A stretch of 64,000 nt of DNA from Celeribacter baekdonensis (GCF_900102315.1 NZ_FNBL01000006.1:62001-126000); one strand, 5' to 3'; positions 34,635 through 44,553 are shown, numbered from the stretch's first letter. Notes: generated from the letters alone by a model not told the origin. A program made the numbers and translations.

Positions 34635-35552
34635 ATGTCCGAGAAACCGCGTATTGCGCAGACTCAAAAAATCGACATTTCGCTTTTGCAGACCTTTCAT
34701 TTGGTTGCAAAAATCGGGTCTTTTTCCGGCGCGGCGCGTGAACTCAATATTTCCTACCAATCCGCCGCCAATCATGTCCGACGGCTTGAGCAGCTTTATG
34801 GCACGCAATTGGTGAAGGCCGAAAAAGGCTCGCGCGAGATTGTTTTGACGGCTCCGGGGCGCGCTCTTCATGCTTCATTGGGGGCGGAACTTGACACGAT
34901 TTTCGCGCGGCTGTCGCTTTTGCTGCGAAATGTCCATTCGGTGATGCGGTTTGGTGTCCCGCAGGCGCTGTTTCATGCGTTCTTTCCCGAAATTGTCAGG
35001 CAGGTGAAAGAAACCCATCCCGATATGGAGCTGAATTTTTTTGAGCGCGACACGGTTCTGTCGTCGATGATGGTCAACGGCGAATTGGACGCCTGCGTTT
35101 GTGAACGTTTCTTTGGCGATGCCAGTATTTCGCAGGTTCTTTTGGGGCAATACCGTCTCGCCTTGGTCTATCCGCAACATTGGGCGCGCGACTACGCCTC
35201 AAGCAATGACCTCGCCTCTTTGCAACAGGAGAATTTTATCACCTACGAGCCGGGCCAAACCCTGCGCTCGCGGGGGATTGATTTCCTCACCAAGAAACTG
35301 GGCAAAGCGCCACAAAACATGACCACCGTCTCGGGTTCGACCTCCGTCATGGAGCTTGTCAGGGCCGGGATCGGGTATGCCATTGTGCCCGAATGGGTTG
35401 CCGAAGCGGCGGGAGAGAAGGTCAAATGGATCATTCTCGACGAGATGCAGACCGTAAAGGTCTATTTTGCCACGCCGGTTTTCTTGTCCGAGGACCCGGT
35501 GCTTGTCTTTACACGAGAAATTTGCCGCAACGTGATGGGGTTTCGGGTCTGA
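34635..35552 (+). CDS. LysR-family regulator of the amine/imino-acid catabolic locus
   Basis: A 305-residue LysR regulator: winged helix at about residues 12-70 (LLQTFHLVAKIGSFSGAARE, then SYQSAANHVRRLEQL) and a C-terminal effector domain with GIGYAIVPEWVAEAAG. It lies 30 bases after the dehydrogenase-like gene on the same strand, so it is probably co-transcribed with the transporter and autoregulated. Opine and amino-acid catabolic loci are often controlled in this way. The inverted sites at 30947 and 31033 are its likely targets. Confidence 0.88.
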   Translation: MSEKPRIAQTQKIDISLLQTFHLVAKIGSFSGAARELNISYQSAANHVRRLEQLYGTQLVKAEKGSREIVLTAPGRALHASLGAELDTIFARLSLLLRNVHSVMRFGVPQALFHAFFPEIVRQVKETHPDMELNFFERDTVLSSMMVNGELDACVCERFFGDASISQVLLGQYRLALVYPQHWARDYASSNDLASLQQENFITYEPGQTLRSRGIDFLTKKLGKAPQNMTTVSGSTSVMELVRAGIGYAIVPEWVAEAAGEKVKWIILDEMQTVKVYFATPVFLSEDPVLVFTREICRNVMGFRV

Positions 35553-35628
35553 CACAGGAAAAGGCCTGCCGCTTTAACCCAACGCGCAGCCGCCATGGAC
35601 ATCCCTCATACCCCCACCTCACTGGGCG

Positions 35629-36087
35629 TTATTTATTCCTATTTTGCTGTGCGAGATACGCCTCAAACGCCGCCAAAGTGCCCTCGGAAACGTGGTGTTC
35701 GATCCCTTCGGCGTCAAGTTCGGCGGTGGTTTCAGGCACGCCCACGGCGATGAGCAAGGCCACAACGCTGCGATGTCGCGCCCGCACCCGATCCGCCAGG
35801 GCCGCGCCGTCGTCGGTTAAGAAAACGCCGCGATAGGGGCGAGACGTCGCCAAGCCTTCGCGTTTCAGCCGGGCGATGGCTTTGGTGGCCGTGGGTTGCG
35901 CCACGCCCATGCGCTCGGCAATATCGGCCACGCGGGCTTCGCCATGCTCAGCGATCAGATCGCCGATCATCTCGACATAGTCTTCCAGCAGGGCCACGGC
36001 CTGAACTTCGCGGGCGCGGGTGAACCGATCGGCCTGCGAGGCACTCTGCTGTTCTGGTGGAAGATTGGGCGAAAGCGATGGGGCCAT
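35629..36087 (-). CDS. mntR: DtxR-family manganese regulator MntR
   Basis: A 152-residue Mn(II)-responsive repressor. The winged helix occupies about residues 35-95 (RVADIAERMGVAQPTATKAIARLKREGL), followed by the metal-binding dimerisation helix region with HRSVVALLIAVGVPETTAELDAEGIEHHVS, including the acidic/histidine residues EGIEHH. AGGAG precedes the ATG at 36087. It is divergent from mntH and the promoter region has an MntR box. It should repress mntH when manganese is plentiful. Confidence 0.92.
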   Translation of the reverse strand: MAPSLSPNLPPEQQSASQADRFTRAREVQAVALLEDYVEMIGDLIAEHGEARVADIAERMGVAQPTATKAIARLKREGLATSRPYRGVFLTDDGAALADRVRARHRSVVALLIAVGVPETTAELDAEGIEHHVSEGTLAAFEAYLAQQNRNK

Positions 36088-36117
36088 AGCGCCTCTCCTG
36101 TTCTGTTGGGAATTCTG

Positions 36118-36133
36118 TATAGCCTAGGGATGA
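36118..36133. promoter_or_regulatory. Imperfect MntR half-site upstream of mntR
   Basis: TATAGC-CTAG-GGATGA shares the left half TATAGC and four-base spacer with the strong box at 36226, but its right half is degenerate. It sits 31 bases before the mntR ATG and may allow weak autoregulation. Confidence 0.4.
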
Positions 36134-36225
36134 CTTTTTCACCAGCGTTTAGATGGAGTGCCAAAGGCGCGCGGGCCTGTTGCAGAGGGCATCGCCATTC
36201 AGGTCAGCTTTACTGTTGCAATAAG

Positions 36226-36241
36226 TATAGCGAAGGCTATA
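36226..36241. promoter_or_regulatory. MntR box upstream of mntH
   Basis: TATAGC-GAAG-GCTATA is a perfect six-pair palindrome, 34 bases before the mntH ATG. It matches the core ATAGC-N4-GCTAT of the MntR operator known from E. coli, where the protein is also of the DtxR family. With a DtxR-type MntR next door the assignment is strong. Confidence 0.82.
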
Positions 36242-36274
36242 AATCGGCGTGACATTTATTTGTAAGGCGCGTTC

Positions 36275-37564
36275 ATGCCCTCTCTCACAGATCGCACAAA
36301 ACAAGGCATTGCCTCTGTTCTCGCCGGGGACCGTGGCGGTTGGCGCGCGCGCCTGCTGTTCGCCGGGCCCGCCATTATCGCCTCGGTGGCCTATATGGAC
36401 CCCGGCAATTACGCCACGAACATCCAAGCCGGTGCGGGCTATGGCTATACGCTGTTATGGGTTGTGCTTTTGGCCAATCTGATCGCGATGCTGTTTCAGG
36501 CGCTCTCAGCGCGGCTGGGCATCGTGACTGGCAAAAACCTGGCGGAACTGTCACGGGACAATTTCCCTCGCCCGGTGGTTTGGATCATGTGGGCGATCAG
36601 CGAAGTCGCCGCCATGGCGACCGATTTGGCCGAGTTTTTGGGCGGTGCCATCGGGCTTGCGCTGTTGTTTGACCTGCCGTTGATGGTCGGAATGATCATC
36701 ACTGCCATCGTCACCTATGCGATCCTGATCTTTGAGGGCAGAGGCTTTCGCCCGATGGAATTGATCATTGGGGCGCTCGTAGCCGTCATTGGCCTGTGTT
36801 ATTTGGCCGAAATCATCATCGCGCCAATTGATTGGAGCGGTGCGGCCATGGGGATGATCACGCCGGAATTGCCCGATGCGGCGGCGCTGACCATTGCGGT
36901 CGGCATCATCGGGGCCACTGTGATGCCTCACGCGATTTACCTGCATTCGGGTCTGACGCAATCGCGTGCCAATGTGCGCAACGCCGCCGAGCGGCGCAGG
37001 GTTTTGAAATTTTCCAACACCGAAGTGGTGGTCGCGCTTGCGGTGGCGGGCATGGTCAATATGGCGATGGTGATGATGGCGGCTTCCGCCTTTCACTTGG
37101 GTCATTCGGATGTGGCCGAAATTGAAACCGCCTATCATACGCTCACGCCGCTTTTGGGCGCGGCTGCGGCGGGTATGTTCTTGGCCTCTTTGATTGCCTC
37201 TGGCATTTCAAGTTCGGTCGTCGGCACCATGGCGGGTCAGATGATCATGCAGGGTTTTTTGCATTTTCGTGTGCCGATTTGGATTCGCCGTTTGGTGACC
37301 ATGGTCCCGGCCTTTGCCGTCGTCGCCGCAGGCGTGAATGCCACCGACGCTTTGGTGATGTCGCAAGTCGTGCTCTCCATCGCCTTGCCCGTGCCAATGA
37401 TCGCGCTGATCATTTTCGTGTCGCGCCGTGAGATCATGGGAGAATTTGTGATCCATCCGGGTCTGCGCATCTTGGCCGGAGTGGGGGCCGTTGCGGTGCT
37501 GGGGTTGAACTTCGTGCTGTTGGCAGAGTTTTTTGGCCTCAGCATGCCGTTTCTTGCGGGATAG
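36275..37564 (+). CDS. mntH: NRAMP-family Mn(II)/divalent metal transporter MntH
   Basis: A 429-residue proton-coupled metal importer with eleven predicted helices. Helix 1 has the metal-binding DPGNYATN, helix 6 has TVMPHAIYLHSG, both typical of NRAMP proteins. GNYATNIQAGAGYGY and RGFRPMELIIG also match. It is divergent from mntR with an MntR box in between, so it is induced by manganese limitation. Iron or cobalt may be carried as well. Confidence 0.96.
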   Translation: MPSLTDRTKQGIASVLAGDRGGWRARLLFAGPAIIASVAYMDPGNYATNIQAGAGYGYTLLWVVLLANLIAMLFQALSARLGIVTGKNLAELSRDNFPRPVVWIMWAISEVAAMATDLAEFLGGAIGLALLFDLPLMVGMIITAIVTYAILIFEGRGFRPMELIIGALVAVIGLCYLAEIIIAPIDWSGAAMGMITPELPDAAALTIAVGIIGATVMPHAIYLHSGLTQSRANVRNAAERRRVLKFSNTEVVVALAVAGMVNMAMVMMAASAFHLGHSDVAEIETAYHTLTPLLGAAAAGMFLASLIASGISSSVVGTMAGQMIMQGFLHFRVPIWIRRLVTMVPAFAVVAAGVNATDALVMSQVVLSIALPVPMIALIIFVSRREIMGEFVIHPGLRILAGVGAVAVLGLNFVLLAEFFGLSMPFLAG

Positions 37565-37711
37565 CGCCGCGGGCAGTGTTTGCCAAAAAATTGATCGTTT
37601 GCCCGATTTTTCCCCGCCAAATCCCGATCCAAGGCGTTTTGCCCGTGAAGCTGCGGCGAAGCACTTATAGTCTGATAGGGATCGGGCATTCGGGCAAAGG
37701 GCGAACATATC

Positions 37712-40700
37712 ATGGCGATTTACGCATCCATCCATCACGTCACCCATTATAAATATGATCGCAATGTCGAACTTGGCCCGCAAATCATCCGTCTGCGTCC
37801 CGCGCCGCATTCACGCACGCGGGTGATTTCGCATTCGCTCAAAGTTTCGCCCGCCAATCATTTCGTCAATCGCCAACAAGATCCCTATGGCAACTGGCAG
37901 ACCCGCTTTGTCTTTCCCGAACCCGTGCGGGAATTCAAAATCGAGGTCGATCTTGTCGCTGATATGACCGTCTATAACCCGTTCGATTTCTTCATCGAAG
38001 AAGAGGCCGAAGAGTGGCCGTTTGAGTATCCGGCGGACCTCAGGGACGATCTTGTGATCTACCGCACCCCCGAACCCGAAGGCCCGCTTTTGGCGCAATT
38101 CATCGGCACGCTCGATCTCAAAAAGATGCGGACGGTGGATTTTCTGGTTGGGCTGAACGCCAAGATCGCCAATTTTGTGAATTACACCATTCGGATGGAA
38201 GCGGGGGTTCAGACGCCCGAAGAGACGCTTGAAAAACGCTCCGGCTCATGCCGCGATTCCAGTTGGTTGTTGGTGCAGGTGCTGCGCCATCTGGGCTTGG
38301 CCGCGCGCTTTGTGTCGGGCTATCTCATTCAGCTCAAACCCGATGTCGAGGCGCTCGATGGTCCTTCTGGCACGGATCATGATTTCACCGATCTTCATGC
38401 CTGGTGTGAGGTGTTTATCCCCGGCGCGGGCTGGATTGGGCTCGATCCGACCTCCGGGCTTTTGACCGGCGAAAGCCATATCCCGCTGGCCGCCACCCCG
38501 CATTATCGCAACGCCGCGCCGATTTCGGGCGGCTATACCTCAGTCGGCGCGCCTGAGGTCAGTTTTGATTTCCAAATGGAGGTCAAACGCGTCTCCGAAC
38601 ATCCGCGTATCACCAAGCCTTTCTCGGATGAGGCATGGGATCGGCTCAACGTGTTGGGCCATAAGGTGGATCAAGCCTTGGACGAGGGTGACGTGCGCCT
38701 GACCATGGGCGGCGAGCCGACCTTTGTGTCGATTGATGATTTTGAAAGCGCGGAATGGAACACCGAAGCCGTGGGCCCGCAAAAACGTGCCCTCGCCGAC
38801 GAGCTGATCCGGCGGTTGCAAATGCGGTTCGCACCGGGGGGCTTTCTGCATTACGGCCAAGGCAAATGGTATCCGGGCGAAAGCCTGCCGCGTTGGACCT
38901 TTTCGCTTTATTGGCGGCGCGATGGCAAACCGGTTTGGAAAAACCCGGACTTGATTGCGAAAGAGGACGTGCCGACGCCCGCAGGGGCGCCAGAGGCCGG
39001 GGCATTTATGAAGAAATTCGCCGAAAACCTCGGCGTCGATCCGGTCAACGCCCAACCTGCCTATGAGGACCCGGCGGAATGGATTTTGAAAGAATCCCTG
39101 TTGCCGCCCAATGTGAACCCGGAAAACAGCAAGCTGAAAAACCCCGAAGATCGCGCCCGCTATGCGCGGGTGTTTGAGCGCGGGTTGACCGAACCCTCGG
39201 GCTATGTCCTGCCGATCCAGCGCTGGCAATCGAAAGCCGGGTCGAATTGGATTTCGGAACTGTGGCAAACCCGGCGCGGGCATTTGTTTTTGGTGCCGGG
39301 CGACAGCCCCGTGGGCTTTCGCCTGCCTTTGGGGGCGTTGCCGCATATTCCTCCTGCGAGTTTCCCCTATTCCTATCCCTCTGACCCGATGATGGATCAC
39401 GGGCCTTTGCCGGATTTTCACGAAAAGCTGTCCGAACGGCGCAAGCGGGTGGAGGATGAAATCACCCGATTGGCCGCCGAAGAAGAGGCGCGTGCGGCAC
39501 AGGAGGCCAAGGAAAAAGCCGATCTTTTGCCTGAGGAATCCGAGGGTCACAGCCAGCCCGTGAGCCAAGCCAAAGCGTCAGAGGCCGAACGTCAGGCGCT
39601 TATCGCACAGGGCATCGACCCATCCACCAGCGAAGTGCGCACCGCGATTGCGATTGAGCCACGCGACGGGCGGTTGTGCCTGTTCATGCCGCCCTGTGAG
39701 GCGCTCGAAGATTACCTTGAACTTTTGGCCGCTGCCGAAGACACCGCCGAAGAGCTTGGCCTGCCGATCCATGTCGAAGGTTATTCCCCGCCCGAAGACC
39801 CGCGTTTGAATGTGATCCGTGTCGCCCCCGATCCCGGCGTGATTGAGGTCAACATTCACCCGGCGCACAACTGGGACGACTGTGTTGCCACGACTGAGGC
39901 GATCTATGACGAGGCGCGGTTGTCGCGTCTGGGCGCGGATAAATTCATGATCGACGGGCGTCACACCGGCACGGGCGGCGGCAACCACGTTGTTGTGGGC
40001 GGGGCCACGCCTGCGGATTCGCCCTTCCTGCGTCGTCCGGATTTGCTCAAATCGCTGATCCTGATCTGGCAACGTCATCCGGCGCTGTCTTATCTGTTCT
40101 CTGGGTTGTTCATCGGCCCAACGTCGCAAGCGCCGCGTATTGATGAGGCGCGGCACGATACGCTCTATGAACTTGAAATCGCCCTGTCGCAGATCACGCC
40201 TCCCACCGAAGGGCCGGTGCCACCCGCGTGGTTGGTCGACCGTCTGTTGCGCAATATGTTGACCGATGTGACGGGCAACACCCACCGCGCCGAGATTTGT
40301 ATCGACAAATTGTTCTCCCCCGATGGTCCCACCGGGCGGCTTGGTTTGGTCGAATTCCGTGGCTTTGAGATGCCACCGCATCCGCGCATGAGCCTTGCGC
40401 AACAGGTGTTGTTACGCGCCATCATTGCGCGTTGTTGGAACGCGCCTGTTGAGGGCAAGCCCGTGCGTTGGGGCACGGTGCTGCATGATCGGTTCATGTT
40501 GCCGCATTTCCTGTGGGAAGATCTTTTGTCGCTTCTGAATGATCTCAAATTGCACGGATTCGAGTTGGACCCGGAATGGTATGTCGCGCAGGCCGAGTTC
40601 CGCTTTCCGTTTTGTGGTCAGATCGAGGCCGAGGGCGTCCATCTTGAAATCCGTCAGGCGCTTGAGCCATGGCATGTGTTGGGCGAAACGGGAGCGATTG

Positions 40701-41155
40701 GGGGCACCGTGCGCTACACCGACAGTTCGGTCGAGCGGCTTCAGGTCAAAATGACCACGCTGCACCAGGATCGCTACCGCATCATGTGCAACCAACGCCC
40801 CGTCCCGATGGCGCGCACCGCGACGTCCGGCACCTCTGTCGGCGGCGTTCGGTTCAAAGCCTGGCAGCCGCCAGAGGCCCTGCATCCGGTCTTGCCGGTC
40901 AACGCGCCGCTGACCTTTGACATCTATGATGACTGGACGGGTCGGGCCCTTGGCGGATGTACCTATCACGTCGCCCATCCGGGCGGGCGCAGCTATGACA
41001 CGTTCCCGGTCAATGGCAACGAGGCCGAAGCGCGGCGTCTGGCGCGGTTTGAACCTTACGGCCATGCGCCGGGCACATACACCCCCGTCACCGAGGTCCC
41101 GCATCCCGAATTTCCCTTGACGCTTGACCTCAGGCGGCCCATCGGTCTGCTTTAA
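37712..41155 (+). CDS. Transglutaminase-like + DUF2126 putative amidoligase fusion protein
   Basis: An unusually long 1147-residue protein. Residues 1-290 are a transglutaminase-like domain: N-terminal beta region ([14 protein letters not shown]), catalytic C180 ([19 protein letters not shown]), H229 (DLHAWCEVF) and D245 (GLDPTSG). The rest is DUF2126, beginning [17 protein letters not shown] near residue 330 and containing [14 protein letters not shown] and [18 protein letters not shown] charged coiled-coil insert lies near 570-640. DUF2126 is predicted to have glutamine-synthetase-like COOH-NH2 ligase activity. It is first of three linked genes. The substrate is unknown. Confidence 0.9.
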   Translation: MAIYASIHHVTHYKYDRNVELGPQIIRLRPAPHSRTRVISHSLKVSPANHFVNRQQDPYGNWQTRFVFPEPVREFKIEVDLVADMTVYNPFDFFIEEEAEEWPFEYPADLRDDLVIYRTPEPEGPLLAQFIGTLDLKKMRTVDFLVGLNAKIANFVNYTIRMEAGVQTPEETLEKRSGSCRDSSWLLVQVLRHLGLAARFVSGYLIQLKPDVEALDGPSGTDHDFTDLHAWCEVFIPGAGWIGLDPTSGLLTGESHIPLAATPHYRNAAPISGGYTSVGAPEVSFDFQMEVKRVSEHPRITKPFSDEAWDRLNVLGHKVDQALDEGDVRLTMGGEPTFVSIDDFESAEWNTEAVGPQKRALADELIRRLQMRFAPGGFLHYGQGKWYPGESLPRWTFSLYWRRDGKPVWKNPDLIAKEDVPTPAGAPEAGAFMKKFAENLGVDPVNAQPAYEDPAEWILKESLLPPNVNPENSKLKNPEDRARYARVFERGLTEPSGYVLPIQRWQSKAGSNWISELWQTRRGHLFLVPGDSPVGFRLPLGALPHIPPASFPYSYPSDPMMDHGPLPDFHEKLSERRKRVEDEITRLAAEEEARAAQEAKEKADLLPEESEGHSQPVSQAKASEAERQALIAQGIDPSTSEVRTAIAIEPRDGRLCLFMPPCEALEDYLELLAAAEDTAEELGLPIHVEGYSPPEDPRLNVIRVAPDPGVIEVNIHPAHNWDDCVATTEAIYDEARLSRLGADKFMIDGRHTGTGGGNHVVVGGATPADSPFLRRPDLLKSLILIWQRHPALSYLFSGLFIGPTSQAPRIDEARHDTLYELEIALSQITPPTEGPVPPAWLVDRLLRNMLTDVTGNTHRAEICIDKLFSPDGPTGRLGLVEFRGFEMPPHPRMSLAQQVLLRAIIARCWNAPVEGKPVRWGTVLHDRFMLPHFLWEDLLSLLNDLKLHGFELDPEWYVAQAEFRFPFCGQIEAEGVHLEIRQALEPWHVLGETGAIGGTVRYTDSSVERLQVKMTTLHQDRYRIMCNQRPVPMARTATSGTSVGGVRFKAWQPPEALHPVLPVNAPLTFDIYDDWTGRALGGCTYHVAHPGGRSYDTFPVNGNEAEARRLARFEPYGHAPGTYTPVTEVPHPEFPLTLDLRRPIGLL

Positions 41156-41166
41156 GCCTTGTTTAG

Positions 41167-41199
41167 GGCGTTTCACGGTAGTCTACTCGATGAAACGCC
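41167..41199 (+). other. Hairpin in the gap before the ATP-grasp gene
   Basis: GGCGTTTCA (41167-41175) and TGAAACGCC (41191-41199) form a nine-pair stem with a 15-base loop, 43 bases before the ATP-grasp ATG and just after the DUF2126 stop. There is no T tract, so it is more likely an RNA-processing or translation-tuning element, or an operator, than a terminator. Confidence 0.6.
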
Positions 41200-41241
41200 G
41201 AAATCAGGCAAAGGCACCGTTTAGGACATCCGAGCGACATC

Positions 41242-43665
41242 ATGCAGACCCCAACCCAGCCCACGGATGTTCCGTCGGATTTCTTTTCTGCGTATCTGCA
41301 ACGGCCGGGCGTGGCCGATGAGTTGTTTGATGCCAAAGGCCAGATGCGCCCGGTGTGGCGGCGCTTTGTCGATCGCTTTGCCCGCCTGACCCCTGCCGAG
41401 ATTGAAGCACGTTTTGAGCGTGGCGATCAATATCTGCGCGATGCGGGCGTGTTTTACCGCCAATATTCCAACGATCCCTTGGCCGAACGCGATTGGCCGC
41501 TCAGCCACATCCCGGTGATCTTGCACGAAGATGAATGGGCCACGATCTGTGCCGGGCTGACGCAACGCGCCGATCTTTTGGAACGGGTCATGGCCGATCT
41601 CTATGGTCCGGGCCGTTTGGTGGCGGACAATCACCTTCCGGCGGCCTTGATTGCGCGCTCGCCGCACTGGCTGCGCCCGATGGTGGGGGTGGAACCGCGT
41701 GGCGGGCATTACCTGCATTTCATCGCTTTCGAAATCGGGCGTTCGCCGGATGGCACATGGTTTGTTCTGGGTGACCGGACACAGGCCCCCTCTGGTGCGG
41801 GATTTGCGCTTGAAAACCGGATGGCGACGGGGCGGATTTTCCCCGAACGGTTTCCGCGCGCGCATATCCACAAACTGTCCGGCTTTTTCGGCACGTTTCG
41901 CAACGCGATGGAACGTTTGGCCTCGCCACAATGGGAACCGCATCGGGTCAGTGGCATTCTGACACCCGGCCCCTCCAACGACACCTATTACGAACACACC
42001 TATATCGCGCGCTATCTTGGGATGATGTTGCTTGAGGGCGAAGACATCGTGGTCGAAAACGCCCAAGCCATGGTGCGCACGATTGAGGGCTTGCAACCGC
42101 TTGGCATGTTGTGGCGTCGGATTGATGCGGCCTTTGCCGATCCGATTGAGTTCAATCCAACCTCGCATATCGGCACGCCGGGTCTTATGGAAGCCGTTCG
42201 GGCCGGGCACCTTGGCATGGCCAACGCGCTTGGCTCGGGTGTGCTTGAGATGCGGGCGATGATGGCGTTTTTGCCGCGCATGTCAAAGGTGCTCACCGGG
42301 CAAGCTTTGGCCCTGCCCAACATCGCAACATGGTGGTGTGGCGGGACGCGGGAGCGGGCCTATGTCCAAAAGAACGCACAAAACATGCTGATCAGCCCGG
42401 CGGATGCGGTGGATCTACCGTTTGATCTTGGGGCGACAACGGCGCTGGGCGGTGAATTCCGTGGCACTGCCATGGGGTCGATCTCCGATTGGCTTGAGCG
42501 CGAAGGCGACCGGCTTGTGGGTCAAGAGGCTGTGACGCTTTCGACCACGCCCGCATGGCAGGCGGATGGCGAAGGCAGTGGCCGGGTTGTGCCGCGTCCG
42601 ATGACCGTGCGGGTCTTTGCCGCACGGACCCCAGAAGGCTGGCACTTCATGAAAGGCGGCTATGCCCGCATTGGCCGAAGCGAAGATGTCACCGCCCTTG
42701 CGATGCAACGTGGTGGGTCGGTGGCGGACGTCTGGGTGGTCTCTGATCGCCCCCTGCCGCACACAAAATCCGCCGTCCCGTCCGATGGTAATTTTCGCCG
42801 TGCCGCTCCCGGTATTCTCCCGGCGCGTGCCGCCGACAACCTGTTTTGGCTGGGGCGTTATGTGGAGCGCACCGAAGATGCGGCGCGTTTGATCCGGGCC
42901 TATCATTTGCGCCTCGCCGCCACCGACAATCGCAATGATCCGCGTTTGAAAGCGCTGCGCAGCTATATGGCAGGATACGGGTTTGATCTGTCCCAAACCG
43001 TGCCCGAGGCGTTGATTTCACGCATCAGTACGGCGCGCAATTGTGCCTTTAACGTGCGGGATCGGTTTTCGACTGATGGCATTTCGGCGCTGAGCGATTT
43101 GTTGAAAACCGCCACGCGGATGACGAAAACGGCCCAGCCCGGCGATGATTGCGCGCGGGCGATGTCGGTTTTGGTCCGCAAAATTGCCGGGATCACCGGG
43201 CTTGTGCATGAAAATATGTACCGATTTGCCGGTTGGCGGTTTTTGAGCATTGGGCGGGCTTTGGAACGCTCGGATGCGATGGCCTCGCTTTTGGCGCGGT
43301 TCACGGGCGAGGATGCGCCCGAAGGCGCGCTCGATTTGGCGGTTGAAGTGGGGGATTCGATCATCACCCATCAGCGCCGCTATCGGGTCGAAACCAGCCG
43401 CGACACCGTGGTGGATCTTTTGGCTTTGGACGCCGACAACCCGCGCGCGCTGTTGTTTTTGATCCGTGCCCTGCGCCAGCATGCCGAGGCTTTGCCCAAC
43501 GCCCATCTGCATGGCCGCCCGTCCGACTTGTTGCGCACGATCCTGCCGCTTGAGACCGGGATTGCCTGTGCCATGCCGGTCGAGATGACGCCGGAGCGGC
43601 TTATGACCATTCGGGCAGAACTGGCGCGGATTTCCGATCTGATTTCCGCGACCTATTTGAGGTAA
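41242..43665 (+). CDS. Circularly permuted type-2 ATP-grasp + alpha-E domain protein
   Basis: An 807-residue two-domain protein. Residues 1-480 are a circularly permuted ATP-grasp of the DUF404/DUF407 type (AVFYRQYSNDPLAERDWPLSHIPVIL, YGPGRLVADNHLPAALI, GPSNDTYYEHTYIARYLG, LPNIATWWCG). Residues 500-807 are an alpha-E helical domain (ADNLFWLGRYVERTEDAARL, AIRALERSDAMASLLARF-like). Such fused proteins recur with DUF2126 and transglutaminase genes. ATP-grasp enzymes form amide bonds from carboxylate and amine through acyl phosphate; a peptide ligation here is predicted but not shown. The transglutaminase gene begins three bases after its stop. Confidence 0.9.
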   Translation: MQTPTQPTDVPSDFFSAYLQRPGVADELFDAKGQMRPVWRRFVDRFARLTPAEIEARFERGDQYLRDAGVFYRQYSNDPLAERDWPLSHIPVILHEDEWATICAGLTQRADLLERVMADLYGPGRLVADNHLPAALIARSPHWLRPMVGVEPRGGHYLHFIAFEIGRSPDGTWFVLGDRTQAPSGAGFALENRMATGRIFPERFPRAHIHKLSGFFGTFRNAMERLASPQWEPHRVSGILTPGPSNDTYYEHTYIARYLGMMLLEGEDIVVENAQAMVRTIEGLQPLGMLWRRIDAAFADPIEFNPTSHIGTPGLMEAVRAGHLGMANALGSGVLEMRAMMAFLPRMSKVLTGQALALPNIATWWCGGTRERAYVQKNAQNMLISPADAVDLPFDLGATTALGGEFRGTAMGSISDWLEREGDRLVGQEAVTLSTTPAWQADGEGSGRVVPRPMTVRVFAARTPEGWHFMKGGYARIGRSEDVTALAMQRGGSVADVWVVSDRPLPHTKSAVPSDGNFRRAAPGILPARAADNLFWLGRYVERTEDAARLIRAYHLRLAATDNRNDPRLKALRSYMAGYGFDLSQTVPEALISRISTARNCAFNVRDRFSTDGISALSDLLKTATRMTKTAQPGDDCARAMSVLVRKIAGITGLVHENMYRFAGWRFLSIGRALERSDAMASLLARFTGEDAPEGALDLAVEVGDSIITHQRRYRVETSRDTVVDLLALDADNPRALLFLIRALRQHAEALPNAHLHGRPSDLLRTILPLETGIACAMPVEMTPERLMTIRAELARISDLISATYLR

Positions 43666-43668
43666 GCG

Positions 43669-44553
43669 ATGCTGTATGACGTGAGCCTGACCATCGAATA
43701 TAATTATGCCGCCACCTCGGATCGGGCGCGCAATTTGGTGCGGCTTTTGCCCTCCGATATTGCGGGCGTGCAACAGGTCCGGCAACGTCTGCTTCAGGTC
43801 ACGCCCCGGCCCGATGAACGCCGCGATGGCGTTGATTTTTTTGGCAACGCAATGAGCATGGTGGCGTGGCACCATCCGATTGACGCCATGTCTCTCAATC
43901 TCACCGCCAAAGTGGAGCGGTTTGACACCATCGTGCCCCTTGATTTTTCGCCGCGTCTGGCGGAGTTCGCACGGGATCTGAGTGCGGTGCACGGGCTTGG
44001 CCCGGATGCCCCGCATCACTTTGCCTCGGCCTCGCCGCTGGTGTCGCCGTCGCCCGCGATGACGGCCTATGCCCGCGATCTTGTCGACCCGGACATGACT
44101 GCGATGCAGGGTGTCGAGGCGCTGGGCCGGGCGCTTCACCGCGATATGACGTTTGATCCCGAAGCGACCGACGTGAACACGCCGCCCGAAGAGGCCTTTG
44201 AAAACCGTCATGGCGTCTGTCAGGATTTCGCCCATGTGATGATCGCCGCCCTGCGCGGGATCGGCATTCCGGCGGGCTATGTCTCGGGGTTTTTGCGCAC
44301 CTTCGCGCCCCCCGGACAACCGCGCCTTGAGGGGGCGGATGCGATGCATGCGTGGGTGCGGGCCTGGGTCGGTCAGGAGACCGGCTGGATCGAATTTGAC
44401 CCGACCAATGACCAATTTGCCGGAACGGATTACATCACCGTGGGCTACGGGCGCGATTATGGCGATGTCGCGCCTGTGCGCGGCGTGATGCGGACCTCAG
44501 GCGGGCAAGAAAGCCGTCAGGCGGTGGATGTGATCCCGCTTGAGGGTGCCTAA
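43669..44553 (+). CDS. Transglutaminase-like cysteine protease family protein
   Basis: A 294-residue protein with an N-terminal bacterial transglutaminase-like domain (YDVSLTIEYNYAATSDRARNLVRL, partly quoted) and a papain-like transglutaminase core with C184 (GVCQDFAHVMIAALRGIG), H227 (DAMHAWVRAWVG) and D244 (IEFDPTND). The catalytic triad is intact. It is third of the DUF2126/ATP-grasp cluster. It might cleave or cross-link the peptide made by the ligases. A strong convergent terminator begins at its stop codon. Confidence 0.9.
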   Translation: MLYDVSLTIEYNYAATSDRARNLVRLLPSDIAGVQQVRQRLLQVTPRPDERRDGVDFFGNAMSMVAWHHPIDAMSLNLTAKVERFDTIVPLDFSPRLAEFARDLSAVHGLGPDAPHHFASASPLVSPSPAMTAYARDLVDPDMTAMQGVEALGRALHRDMTFDPEATDVNTPPEEAFENRHGVCQDFAHVMIAALRGIGIPAGYVSGFLRTFAPPGQPRLEGADAMHAWVRAWVGQETGWIEFDPTNDQFAGTDYITVGYGRDYGDVAPVRGVMRTSGGQESRQAVDVIPLEGA

